Assembly (NCBI GenBank): GCA_900696575.1
Contig: CAADHD010000033.1
Coordinates: 17,301-81,300 of the forward strand
From: an uncultured Bacteroidota bacterium
GTDB lineage: Bacteria > Bacteroidota > Bacteroidia > AKYH767-A > OLB10
Length of the DNA: 64,000 nt
Direction: 5' to 3'
A program made the translations under genes and the position numbers. Positions 46,417 to 54,667 of this stretch are shown piece by piece. Each line of letters starts with the position of its first letter. The stretch's first letter is position 1. The notes under the pieces are model-generated. The model did not search any database, was not told the DNA's origin, and saw nothing but the letters and a program-made list of their open reading frames with translations.

Positions 46417-47853
46417 ATGAAAAATATACTATCTATCTTCACTTCATCAATTACGTTGGTTTCGCTTCTGGCATTCTCGTCATGTGTTAAAGACGATTTT
46501 GACGCTCCTGAAAATAACAATACAGACCCATCGGGAATTGCAGCCAACATTACCATCAAAGACCTGAAGGCCTTGTATGCCGATACTATACTGGTGGATA
46601 ATGCCACTGTTCAGATAACTGAAAACCATATCATTTCCGGTGTGGTGGTGGCTGATGATAAATCAGGTAACTTTTACAAAAGCATCATTATTCAGGATGC
46701 TACAGGCGGTATTGCCATCCGTATTGACCGCAGCGATTTTTATACAGACTATCCGGCAGGAAGAAGGGTGTTTGTAAAATGCAAAGGCTTGTTCATAGGC
46801 CAATACAATAAACTCATACAAATGGGAGGTTATATTGATGAAACCACCAATCCTCCTTCGGTGGCTTCTATTCCTTCACCGCTCATTGAAACGTACTTTG
46901 TAAAAGGACAATGGGGCATTGAAGTAGTACCCACCAAAGTTTCCATAACCGACCTGAATGACAATTTTCAGAACATGCTCATCAGGCTCGACAGTGTGGA
47001 ATTTCAGCCGGCCGATACCAATCAGGCGTATGCCAATGCAGCTTTACAACAATCTGTTAACCGAACGTTAAAAGACTGCAATGGTAACAGCATTATACTT
47101 CGCAGCAGCGGCTATGCCAGTTTTGCTACTTCGCTTACCCCTTCGGGCAACGGAACCCTGATTGCCATTTATCAGGTTTTTGGTTCAACCAAGCAGCTTT
47201 ACATTCGTGATTTGGGTGATGTGCAACTCAACAACACCCGCTGTGGTGGCGGAGGTGGCGGAACAACACTTGTTTCCATTGCAAGCATACGGACTATTTA
47301 TTCCGGCAGCACCACAACAGTTCCCGCCAACCGGAAAATAAAAGGCATTGTTATTTCTGACCGCATCAACCAGAATACCGATACACGCAACCTTATTATT
47401 CAGGATGCAACAGCCGGTATTGTGGTACGCTTTACTTCCAATCATACTTTTGATCTGAATGATGAAGTAGAAGTAGATGTAAGCAACCAGGAACTCAGTA
47501 CCTTTAACAGTTTGCTTCAGGTTAACAATGTTCCGAATGCAAATGCTGCCAAAACCGGCACAGGCTCAGTAACGCCTCAGGTTCTCACCATTGCACAAAT
47601 CAATTCCGGCACATGGACCAATCTTGAATCAACCCTGGTTACCATTAACAACTGCACCATAACCGGAACACAACCCATCAGCGGTTCAAAAACATTGAAT
47701 GACGGAACAGGTACCTATACGCTCTTCACACGCTCTCAGGCAACCTTTGCTTCAACCAATTATCCTACAGGAACAGTAAGTGTTACCGGTTTTCTCGGAA
47801 TCTTCAATACTACCAAGCAGATTTCCATACGGAGCATGAGCGATATTCAGTAA
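46417..47853 (+). CDS. DUF5689 lipoprotein
   Basis: 478 aa. Lipoprotein signal peptide with lipobox LLAFSSC (Cys about 23). Two related OB-like halves (about 55-290 and 300-478): each has a phrase such as ISGVVVADDKSGNFYKSIIIQDATGGIAIRID and IKGIVISDRINQNTDTRNLIIQDATAGIVVRF. This is typical of DUF5689. A Gly-rich hinge (CGGGGGGTT) separates them. In Bacteroidota such genes sit next to TonB receptors, as here, so it is probably the surface partner that binds the same ligand. Ends 79 bases before the next gene. Confidence 0.83.
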   Translation: MKNILSIFTSSITLVSLLAFSSCVKDDFDAPENNNTDPSGIAANITIKDLKALYADTILVDNATVQITENHIISGVVVADDKSGNFYKSIIIQDATGGIAIRIDRSDFYTDYPAGRRVFVKCKGLFIGQYNKLIQMGGYIDETTNPPSVASIPSPLIETYFVKGQWGIEVVPTKVSITDLNDNFQNMLIRLDSVEFQPADTNQAYANAALQQSVNRTLKDCNGNSIILRSSGYASFATSLTPSGNGTLIAIYQVFGSTKQLYIRDLGDVQLNNTRCGGGGGGTTLVSIASIRTIYSGSTTTVPANRKIKGIVISDRINQNTDTRNLIIQDATAGIVVRFTSNHTFDLNDEVEVDVSNQELSTFNSLLQVNNVPNANAAKTGTGSVTPQVLTIAQINSGTWTNLESTLVTINNCTITGTQPISGSKTLNDGTGTYTLFTRSQATFASTNYPTGTVSVTGFLGIFNTTKQISIRSMSDIQ

Positions 47854-47883
47854 TAAAAGATTACATCTTCCGTTTTCTTTTTT

Positions 47884-47904
47884 CAATGGCTGAAAATGCC
47901 ATTG
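47884..47904 (+). promoter_or_regulatory. Inverted repeat over a promoter: possible operator
   Basis: CAATGGC (47884-47890) and GCCATTG (47898-47904), perfect 7-base arms with a 7-base spacer. It ends 2 bases before the -7 element at 47907, covering the region of the -33 element. A repressor site is plausible; a weak RNA hairpin is the alternative (no T-run follows). Confidence 0.35.
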
Positions 47905-47906
47905 CC

Positions 47907-47914
47907 TACTTTTG
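47907..47914 (+). promoter_or_regulatory. -7 promoter element of the second TonB pair
   Basis: Reads TACTTTTG (exact TAnnTTTG), 18 bases before the ATG at 47933. It supports that start over the frame opening at 47912, which would begin inside the promoter. Confidence 0.55.
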
Positions 47915-47932
47915 CTTTCTTTAATTCTCTAC

Positions 47933-48574
47933 ATGAAAAAGATTTTTCTGATATCGGCTGTTTTTATTTCAGTTGTATTTAACCTTAAGGCACAAGACCG
48001 CGATCTTGTTCAGTTCTCAGGCGTTGTAGTTACCTCCGACAGCCTGCAGCCTGTTCCCTTTGCAAGTATCATTGTTAAGAATACTTACCGCGGTACCATC
48101 AGCGATTATTTCGGGTTCTTTTCATTCGTAGCCAAGATGAAAGACACCATTGAGTTTTCATCCGTTGGCTTCCGCAGGGCGGCATTTATTATTCCTGATA
48201 CCTTGACAGAAAACCGGTATTCCCTGATTCAGGTTTTGATGCGTGATACCGTTTTATTGAAAGAAGCCGTTATTTATCCATGGCCAACCAAAGAACAGTT
48301 TAAACAAGCATTCTTAAGTCTTTCTGTTCCGGATGATGATTTGCTGCGGGCACGAAAAAATCTGGAGAAACAACGCCTGCAGGAAATTGCCGAAAACCTT
48401 CCTCCCGATGGTAGCCTTACTTACAAATACCAGATGCAGCAGCAATATGCACGGCTATATACCGTAGGGCAATTGCCGAAAAACAATTTGCTGAATCCTA
48501 TTGCCTGGGCGCAGTTTATCAAAGCCTGGCAGAATGGCGATTTCAGCCGTAAGAAAGATAAGTTTGACGAATAA
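47933..48574 (+). CDS. Secreted protein with carboxypeptidase regulatory-like domain
   Basis: 213 aa from the ATG at 47933 with signal peptide MKKIFLISAVFISVVFNLKAQ. The domain (about 28-115: VQFSGVVVTSDSLQPVPFASIIVKNTYRGTISDYFGFFSFVAK) is the beta-sandwich found at the front of TonB receptors and shared with the next gene; it is free-standing here. The C-terminal half is helical and basic. Only 17 bases separate it from the TonB receptor, so the two are probably co-expressed and act at the outer membrane. Function unknown. Confidence 0.75.
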   Translation: MKKIFLISAVFISVVFNLKAQDRDLVQFSGVVVTSDSLQPVPFASIIVKNTYRGTISDYFGFFSFVAKMKDTIEFSSVGFRRAAFIIPDTLTENRYSLIQVLMRDTVLLKEAVIYPWPTKEQFKQAFLSLSVPDDDLLRARKNLEKQRLQEIAENLPPDGSLTYKYQMQQQYARLYTVGQLPKNNLLNPIAWAQFIKAWQNGDFSRKKDKFDE

Positions 48575-48591
48575 GCACTGAACAGAAAGGA

Positions 48592-51144
48592 ATGCTTTGT
48601 AATTCATTTCGCACCAATGCAGCGCTGTGGTTTGCTGTATTTGTTTCCCTGTTTCTGATAAATGCTTCAGCACTGTTTGCTCAGTCAGCAGAAGTCTTTG
48701 GAGTTGTTACCGACCAGAAAAACCAGCCCATGTTCGGAGTGAATGTAGCCATTGTGGGCGAAGCAGGCGGAACCATTACCGATGAAAACGGAAAGTATCT
48801 GCTCAAAGTAAAACCTAACCGTGAGGTTACGCTGGCTTTCTCTTATGTAGGATTCAACCTTCAGCAGATTATTGTAAGACTGAAAGAAAATGAGAAACGG
48901 GAACTGAACCGCCAGATGGAGCCCGGCTCACAAACCTTGCCGCCTGTGGAAGTAACCGATACCAAATCTCGCGAATCGGGACTGACTCGCATTAACCCGA
49001 AAACCATTCAGCAACTGCCTACTGTCTCAGGGAGCTTTGAAGATGTATTGAAAACATTGCCCGGTGTGGTGGCCAATAATGAATTGAGTTCGCAGTATTC
49101 CGTTCGCGGAGGAAACTTTGATGAGAACCTTGTGTATGTAAACGACTTTGAAATTTACCGTCCGTTCTTGGTGCGCAGCGGCCAGCAGGAAGGATTGAGT
49201 TTTATAAACAGCGATATGGTTTCGTCCGTATTGTTTTCTGCCGGTGGATTTGAATCTATGTATGGAGATAAACTCTCTTCGGTGCTTGATGTGAAATACC
49301 GCAAGCCAAAAAAATTCGCAGGTACGGTTAATGGAAGTTTGCTTGGCGGAGGTGTTCAGTTGGAAGGAATAACCAAGAATAAAAAACTTACTTACCTTAC
49401 CGGATTGCGCTTTAAATCGAATCAATACCTGCTTAAATCATTAGACACCAAAGGCGAATACAAACCTTCTTTTCTGGATGTGCAGGCCGATGTACATTAT
49501 GCGCTTACACCGAAAACCGATTTGAATTTCCTCGGCAACTTTTCGCGCAACCGCTATAATGTTGTTCCTGCTACACGACAGACCGAATTCGGAACCATCA
49601 ATCAGGCATTGCGCTTGACCATTTATTTTGACGGACAGGAAGTAAACAGTTATGAAAGCATGATGGGCGGATTATCGCTTACGCATTATGTCAATGAAAA
49701 CCTGAAACTGAAATTACTGGGTTCAGCTTTTTATACTGATGAACGCGAGTCGTTTGATATACTCGGACAGTATAACCTTGATGAACTGGAGCGCGACCTC
49801 GGCAGCAGCGAATTCGGAGAAGCGGCTTTTAACCGTGGCGTGGGCTCTTTTCTTGACCATGCACGGAATACATTGACAGCACAGGTGTATAATGTGGAAC
49901 ACCGCGGCTCGCTGCATCGCGAGAATGATGATGTACAGTGGGGAATTAAATTTCAGGCTGAAGATTTTACGGATAAACTGAACGAATGGAAGTATGTTGA
50001 TTCGGCAGGTTACTCCCTGCCCCACCCGCGTGATAATCCCGGGCAAAGCGGGCCATACAATCAGCAAATTGTTTTGCAGGATGTTTTGAAAACAAAAATC
50101 GGGTTGAACACCTGGCGGCTTTCGGGGTTTGTACAGTTTGACCGCTCGCTGGGCGCTGAAAAGGAGTTTGCCTTCAATGGCGGCTGGCGCGTGCATTATT
50201 ATGATTTGAACAGCGAAATTGTTACCGGGCCACGTGTTATGTTTTCATGGAAACCAACGTGGCGAAAAAATCTCATGTTCCGTGCGGCAGCAGGATTTTA
50301 TTACCAGCCTCCCTTCTACCGCGAATTGCGCAATCTTGACGGCAACATCAATCCCGATTTAAAAGCGCAACGCTCTATTCATTTTGTGGCAGGTAATGAT
50401 TATCAGTTTCTCGCGTTCGGGCGTGAGTTTAAACTCGTTTCAGAACTGTATTACAAAAAGCTGGATAACCTTATTCCCTATAAAGTAGAAAACCTCCGCA
50501 TCCGCTATTTTGCCGAAAACATTTCAAAAGGCTATGCAGCCGGAGCTGATTTAAGAATCAATGGCGAGTTTGTTCCGGGTACTGAATCATGGATAAGCCT
50601 GTCTGTGCTTCAGACTAAAGAAGACATTATCAATGACTTCTATTATGATTATTACAACTCTGACGGAGAAAAAATCGTTGCCGGATATACTGCGAATAAC
50701 ATTGCTACGGATTCCATCCGCGTTGAACCGGGTTACATTCCCCGTCCTACCGACCAGCGCGTAACCTTCAGTATGTTCTTTCAGGATTACATTCCGAAGT
50801 TTCCTACTTGGAAGGTACATCTCAGTTTGATTTACGGAACAGGATTGCCATTTGGCCCTCCGGGAAGAAACAAATACAATGACATACTCCGTGTGCCTGA
50901 TTACCGGAGAGTTGACATAGGCTTCTCTAAGATATTTATTGATGAAGACAATCCACGCAAGTCAAGGCTAAGGTGGGTGAATAACATCAAAGCCTTCTGG
51001 GTAAGCCTCGAAGTGTTCAACCTGCTGCAGGTTAGTAATACCGTTTCGTACATCTGGATTGCCGACATCACCAATCGCTATTATGCCGTACCGAATTATT
51101 TGTCGGCACGAACCATTAACCTAAGATTGAATGTGAAATTTTAA
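48592..51144 (+). CDS. TonB-dependent receptor
   Basis: 850 aa. Signal segment LWFAVFVSLFLINASALFAQ (about 12-31). CarboxypepD_reg-like domain (AEVFGVVTDQKNQPMFGVNVAIVG, TDENGKYLLKVK, about 33-115). Plug domain: FEDVLKTLPGVVANNELSSQYSVRGGNFDENLVYVNDFEIY (about 148-190, the usual YSVRGG site) followed by the barrel, ending STNYLSARTINLRLNVKF-like strand with terminal Phe. Import of an unknown ligand, energised by TonB. Forms a unit with the small domain protein before it. Confidence 0.9.
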   Translation: MLCNSFRTNAALWFAVFVSLFLINASALFAQSAEVFGVVTDQKNQPMFGVNVAIVGEAGGTITDENGKYLLKVKPNREVTLAFSYVGFNLQQIIVRLKENEKRELNRQMEPGSQTLPPVEVTDTKSRESGLTRINPKTIQQLPTVSGSFEDVLKTLPGVVANNELSSQYSVRGGNFDENLVYVNDFEIYRPFLVRSGQQEGLSFINSDMVSSVLFSAGGFESMYGDKLSSVLDVKYRKPKKFAGTVNGSLLGGGVQLEGITKNKKLTYLTGLRFKSNQYLLKSLDTKGEYKPSFLDVQADVHYALTPKTDLNFLGNFSRNRYNVVPATRQTEFGTINQALRLTIYFDGQEVNSYESMMGGLSLTHYVNENLKLKLLGSAFYTDERESFDILGQYNLDELERDLGSSEFGEAAFNRGVGSFLDHARNTLTAQVYNVEHRGSLHRENDDVQWGIKFQAEDFTDKLNEWKYVDSAGYSLPHPRDNPGQSGPYNQQIVLQDVLKTKIGLNTWRLSGFVQFDRSLGAEKEFAFNGGWRVHYYDLNSEIVTGPRVMFSWKPTWRKNLMFRAAAGFYYQPPFYRELRNLDGNINPDLKAQRSIHFVAGNDYQFLAFGREFKLVSELYYKKLDNLIPYKVENLRIRYFAENISKGYAAGADLRINGEFVPGTESWISLSVLQTKEDIINDFYYDYYNSDGEKIVAGYTANNIATDSIRVEPGYIPRPTDQRVTFSMFFQDYIPKFPTWKVHLSLIYGTGLPFGPPGRNKYNDILRVPDYRRVDIGFSKIFIDEDNPRKSRLRWVNNIKAFWVSLEVFNLLQVSNTVSYIWIADITNRYYAVPNYLSARTINLRLNVKF

Positions 51145-51155
51145 AATAACATTTT

Positions 51156-51548
51156 ATGAATCCGGAATTTATCAATTACAATAAAGCCCTGAACAAAACA
51201 GATCAAGAAATCTGTAATGCCTTACTTGAAATCATTTCTGAAAATATGCCGGAAGCAGAAAATAAAATCTGGCACCGTCATCCGGTTTGGTTTCTTGATG
51301 GTAATCCCGTTGTCGGTTACAGCAAGCTGAAAAACAGCATCCGCCTGATGTTCTGGAGCGGAGCAGATTTTGAAGAAGAAGACTTAAAACCCGGTTCAGG
51401 AAAATTTAAAGATGCCTCCATTGATTTCACTTCTTCAGAACAGATAAAACCTTCCAAACTGAAACGCTGGCTCAGGAAAGCAAAAACGATACAATGGGAT
51501 TACAAGAATGTAGTTAAACGCAAGGGTGTACTTGTCCGGTTAAAATAA
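51156..51548 (+). CDS. DUF1801 (YdhG-like) protein
   Basis: 130 aa, cytoplasmic. Motifs: NMPEAENKIWHRHPVWFLDGNPVVGYSKLKNSIRLMFWSGADF, typical of the DUF1801/YdhG family (a frataxin/CyaY-like fold). Biochemical role unknown. The last 35 bases overlap the convergent transporter gene's 3' end. Confidence 0.8.
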   Translation: MNPEFINYNKALNKTDQEICNALLEIISENMPEAENKIWHRHPVWFLDGNPVVGYSKLKNSIRLMFWSGADFEEEDLKPGSGKFKDASIDFTSSEQIKPSKLKRWLRKAKTIQWDYKNVVKRKGVLVRLK

Positions 51549-52908
51549 AAACTGCTGATTTCGCTGCTCTGTTCTTCTTATGCGGTGCATGTGGGTTCCA
51601 TCCCATTACAGCCAGCATTATGAAAAAAGCCAATACATAAGCCAGGGCTACATGCCATCCTGCTTTTAAATACTTAAATGTATTTTTAGCTTCAGGAAAG
51701 ATGTTGCTAAGCGCAACCCCTGCCGATGATCCAAACCATATCATAGAACCTCCGTACCCAACGGCAAAGGCAAGTATTCCCCAATCATATCCGCCTTGTT
51801 CAAGACAAAGTTTGGTAAGTGGTATATTATCAAACACAGCCGAAACAAATCCAAGATGAAAAGCCGTATGCCACGAAGCAGCGGGCAATTCATTAACCGG
51901 CATTAATGAGGCGCATAGTACAAGCGATAGCAGAAACACAGTTCCCTTTAATGAGCTTTTTACTTCATGCCACGGAATTCCGGCTAATGCTGCGCCTGCG
52001 GGAATAGCCAGCCATACACCGGCTGCCGGAAAGTCAAGCAAGGTATTGCCAAGTATAGCGCCTGCAAGAATCATCAACACAACAACCATCCTTCTCCAAT
52101 CAGGCTTAACGGCAATCGTACTTCTGCTGATGGCCGGCTGATAGCGGTGTTGCTGTATGGCTGCTACACTTCCGAAAATAAAAAAGGCTGCCAGCGAACC
52201 TGCATAAGCATGGGTTACATCGAGTGCATTAACGCCATCAATCCACATCATGGTAGTGGTGGTATCGCCTACTACACTACCGGCTCCGCCTGCATTGCTT
52301 GCCGCTATGATACCGGCAATATACCCGATGTGTACTTTACGATTATATACCGACTGAGCAATAGTGCCTCCGATAATGGCCGCTGCTATATTGTCAAGAA
52401 AGGATGAGAGAACAAGTATAAGTGCGAGTAAAACCAGGCCTCCCTTCCATCCGTCAGGAAGAAAAGAAGGCAGCATTTCGGGTATGTGCGAATCTTCAAA
52501 ATGACGGGCAAGAACCGAAAAGCCTGTAAGCAATCCAAACAAATTAAGTATAGTTCTCCATTCTCCCTCCCCCGTATTGCTGCCAAAAAGATGATGCACC
52601 AAATCAAAAGATGAATCAAAAAATAATTTAATCAGCAGTAGAATTGTCAGACCGGATAAAGCCACCTTTATAGTATGCTGATGAAAGATGGCTATGCCGG
52701 CTAAGGTCAAAGCAAAGATGACAAACTCTGCTCTTATTCCATAAACCTCAGGAACATTCCCTGTAGTATAAGCAGTTCCATAACTCATAACAGGCCATAC
52801 CAGTAACACAGCCGATAACCAACACGCTTTCTTCAGCCTGCTGATTACTTTATATCCATCCTCCTGCTGATGCACAGAATTCCATGCGAAAGTTTTTTCG
52901 AACGACAT
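51514..52908 (-). CDS. NhaD/ArsB-like ion transporter
   Basis: 464 aa with about 12 hydrophobic segments. The fold has two repeats with matching motifs: SSFLDNIAAAIIGGTIAQ (about 165-183) and SAVFDNIPLTKLCLEQGG (about 360-377), plus SNAGGAGSVVGDTTTTMMWIDG and GSMIWFGSSAGVALSNIFPE. This is the signature of the NhaD/ArsB ion-transporter superfamily. The ion (sodium/proton, citrate or other) cannot be told. The gene overlaps the convergent DUF1801 gene by 35 bases. Confidence 0.82.
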   Translation of the reverse strand: MSFEKTFAWNSVHQQEDGYKVISRLKKACWLSAVLLVWPVMSYGTAYTTGNVPEVYGIRAEFVIFALTLAGIAIFHQHTIKVALSGLTILLLIKLFFDSSFDLVHHLFGSNTGEGEWRTILNLFGLLTGFSVLARHFEDSHIPEMLPSFLPDGWKGGLVLLALILVLSSFLDNIAAAIIGGTIAQSVYNRKVHIGYIAGIIAASNAGGAGSVVGDTTTTMMWIDGVNALDVTHAYAGSLAAFFIFGSVAAIQQHRYQPAISRSTIAVKPDWRRMVVVLMILAGAILGNTLLDFPAAGVWLAIPAGAALAGIPWHEVKSSLKGTVFLLSLVLCASLMPVNELPAASWHTAFHLGFVSAVFDNIPLTKLCLEQGGYDWGILAFAVGYGGSMIWFGSSAGVALSNIFPEAKNTFKYLKAGWHVALAYVLAFFIMLAVMGWNPHAPHKKNRAAKSAVFILTGQVHPCV

Positions 52909-52919
52909 AGATACGATGA

Positions 52920-53408
52920 TTATTTTGCCTTTATTACCTTGTTTATCCTTTCAGCCCAGCGGGATGCAAACTGATGTTCATCCAGCAATATCAAATCATT
53001 CTTCGAATCAAAAAGTTTCCAGATCAATTCCGGCTTGTCCTTATCGGCAAACGTAAATATCCATTCAATCTTATCTGTTGACTTTGCAGCTCCGGAGGCA
53101 GTCTTTCTTTCTGTTTCGGATGTAACACAGCGGCAGTGCCTTACATTATCCAGATTCAGACTTTCCATTACCTTTTCATGGGGAGTAGATTTATAAAAAA
53201 TGATGATTTTTCTGTCCGTATCCAGACCAATTATAAAGTCTCCACCAGCCTCATATTCTCTGATAATGCAATGATGTTTTGATGCAAAACCGTATAAGGC
53301 CTCAAGCAATTCTTTTGTTTTATTCTTTTTACCGATTCCCATCAGTACAAATGGGACGGCACATATTATAATGATGGCTAAGCCAACTAAAATTATTTCC
53401 AAGTTCAT
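52920..53408 (-). CDS. Single-span membrane protein of unknown function
   Basis: 162 aa from the ATG at 53408 (MNLEIILVGLAIIIICAVPFVLMGI, N-terminal anchor). The remainder (about 28-162) is a soluble alpha/beta domain (LYGFASKHHCIIREYEAGGDFIIGLDTDRKIIIFYKSTP, and a C-terminal W-rich helix) without a recognised family. The longer start at 53462 adds 18 residues with no support. Same strand as, and 11 bases upstream of, the transporter. Confidence 0.6.
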   Translation of the reverse strand: MNLEIILVGLAIIIICAVPFVLMGIGKKNKTKELLEALYGFASKHHCIIREYEAGGDFIIGLDTDRKIIIFYKSTPHEKVMESLNLDNVRHCRCVTSETERKTASGAAKSTDKIEWIFTFADKDKPELIWKLFDSKNDLILLDEHQFASRWAERINKVIKAK

Positions 53409-53512
53409 TGTTTTATGCTGTTTAAAGTTCAATAAATAAAATGATCCATGCCATGAGTGCATGGATAAAAAATCATAACGGACCTGAAGTGCCTCAGGCG
53501 GTTATTTTGATT

Positions 53513-53881
53513 TTACCGGAAATAATGAAAGGGGAATAAGATGACCGCTATAAATAAGCGGAACACTGTACTTGCCGGTTGATTACCGTAAAAGCGGATC
53601 GCTGAATTAATCAAGCCATTATTGATTTGTTGAAGCAGCGCTGAATCTTTTGAAAAATTTCTGAACTGGATTGCAATTAAAGTATTAAGTCTGCTGAATA
53701 CATCATCCGTGCGCAAGGCAGCACTCAGCAAATTACCGGAGGCTTCACTAATAACAGCAATGGGGTTGTCAGTTGTACTTACCTTAAGCGAAACCGTATC
53801 TGTATTGGCAGGTATGAATGAAACAAGGCTGTAAGAAGCTAATAACAGACAGACTAACAGATCCCTTAATATGGTATTCAC
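53513..53881 (-). CDS. Small secreted protein of unknown function
   Basis: 122 aa, GTG start at 53881. Signal-peptide-like start (LRDLLVCLLLASYSLVSF, about 5-22). Mature region helical (NPIAVISEASGNLLSAALRTDDVFSRLNTLIAIQFRNFSKDSALLQQ), ending in a second hydrophobic stretch (VFRLFIAVILFPF). No family seen. An exact minus-strand -7 match (TATTTTTG, 53886-53893) is so close that the message would be almost leaderless. Confidence 0.5.
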   Translation of the reverse strand: MNTILRDLLVCLLLASYSLVSFIPANTDTVSLKVSTTDNPIAVISEASGNLLSAALRTDDVFSRLNTLIAIQFRNFSKDSALLQQINNGLINSAIRFYGNQPASTVFRLFIAVILFPFHYFR

Positions 53882-53950
53882 GATGCAAAAATAGGCGAAT
53901 AACCGACTATCTTATTTCCTGTAAAGAAATAAAAATAAGTATGCTGAAGA

Positions 53951-53968
53951 AGTCATTGAACAATGACT
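53951..53968. promoter_or_regulatory. Palindrome between divergent genes: possible operator
   Basis: AGTCATTG (53951-53958), AA, CAATGACT (53961-53968): perfect 8-base arms with a 2-base spacer, midway in the 208-base divergent region between 53881 and 54090. A dimeric-regulator site is the simplest reading. Confidence 0.35.
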
Positions 53969-54089
53969 GAAATTACTAATGATAAGAAAAAGTAGTAAAC
54001 CCTGACGCTATTCTGCACATCAATGCCATTTGGTAATATCCATTACTTTGCTGCATATAATTCGCTTTATTTGCTCAAATCAAAAAACC

Positions 54090-54530
54090 ATGCCTACCGT
54101 CAACGTTTATCTTACCTTCAACGGCAACTGCGAGGAAGCCTTCAATTTTTACAAATCCGTTTTTGGCGGTGAGTTTCCCTACTTCGGCCGTTTTAAAGAT
54201 TTGCCCCCACAACCCGGTCAGAAAGCCATGCCCGAAAGTGATGGCAATAAAATAATGCATGTATCCCTGCCGGTAAGTAAAGAAACCATGCTGATGGGCA
54301 GCGATACCGGAGGGGAATGGGCTTCCTCTTTCAAACAAGGAAACAACTTTTCCATTTCAATTAATGCTGAAAGCAAAGATGAGGCAGACCGGTTCTTCCG
54401 GCAATTATCAGCCGGTGGACAAACCATTATGCCTATGAATAACACCTTCTGGGGGGCCTACTTCGGAATGCTTACCGATAAATTCGGCATTAACTGGATG
54501 GTGAATTACTCGGAGCAGAAGGGCATGTAA
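54090..54530 (+). CDS. PhnB-like VOC family protein
   Basis: 146 aa from the ATG at 54090 (MPTVNVYLTFNGNCEEAFNFYKSVFGGEFPYFGRF); earlier codons in frame look like the promoter region. Matches PhnB/3-demethylubiquinone-like glyoxalase-fold proteins: HVSLPVSKETMLMGSD, FSISINAESKDEADRFFRQLSAGGQTIMPMNNTFWGAYFGMLTDKFGINWMVN. Metal ligands and substrate unassigned. Faces an uncharacterised small gene across a divergent region with a palindrome. Confidence 0.85.
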   Translation: MPTVNVYLTFNGNCEEAFNFYKSVFGGEFPYFGRFKDLPPQPGQKAMPESDGNKIMHVSLPVSKETMLMGSDTGGEWASSFKQGNNFSISINAESKDEADRFFRQLSAGGQTIMPMNNTFWGAYFGMLTDKFGINWMVNYSEQKGM

Positions 54531-54667
54531 TTAAGTTTGTTGACTAAATCTTCGGCATAAATACCAAATCATCAACTCTTTTCCTTCCTGCACCCTGAAC
54601 TTAAAAAGGGAACAGCGCGAAAAAGGCGTGCATCATCAATTCATATAATTAAATACAAGTTATTTGG

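Noticed and set aside
49723..50196. 157-codon minus-strand frame within the TonB receptor
   Set aside because: Shadow of the receptor; composition and lack of motifs argue against a gene.
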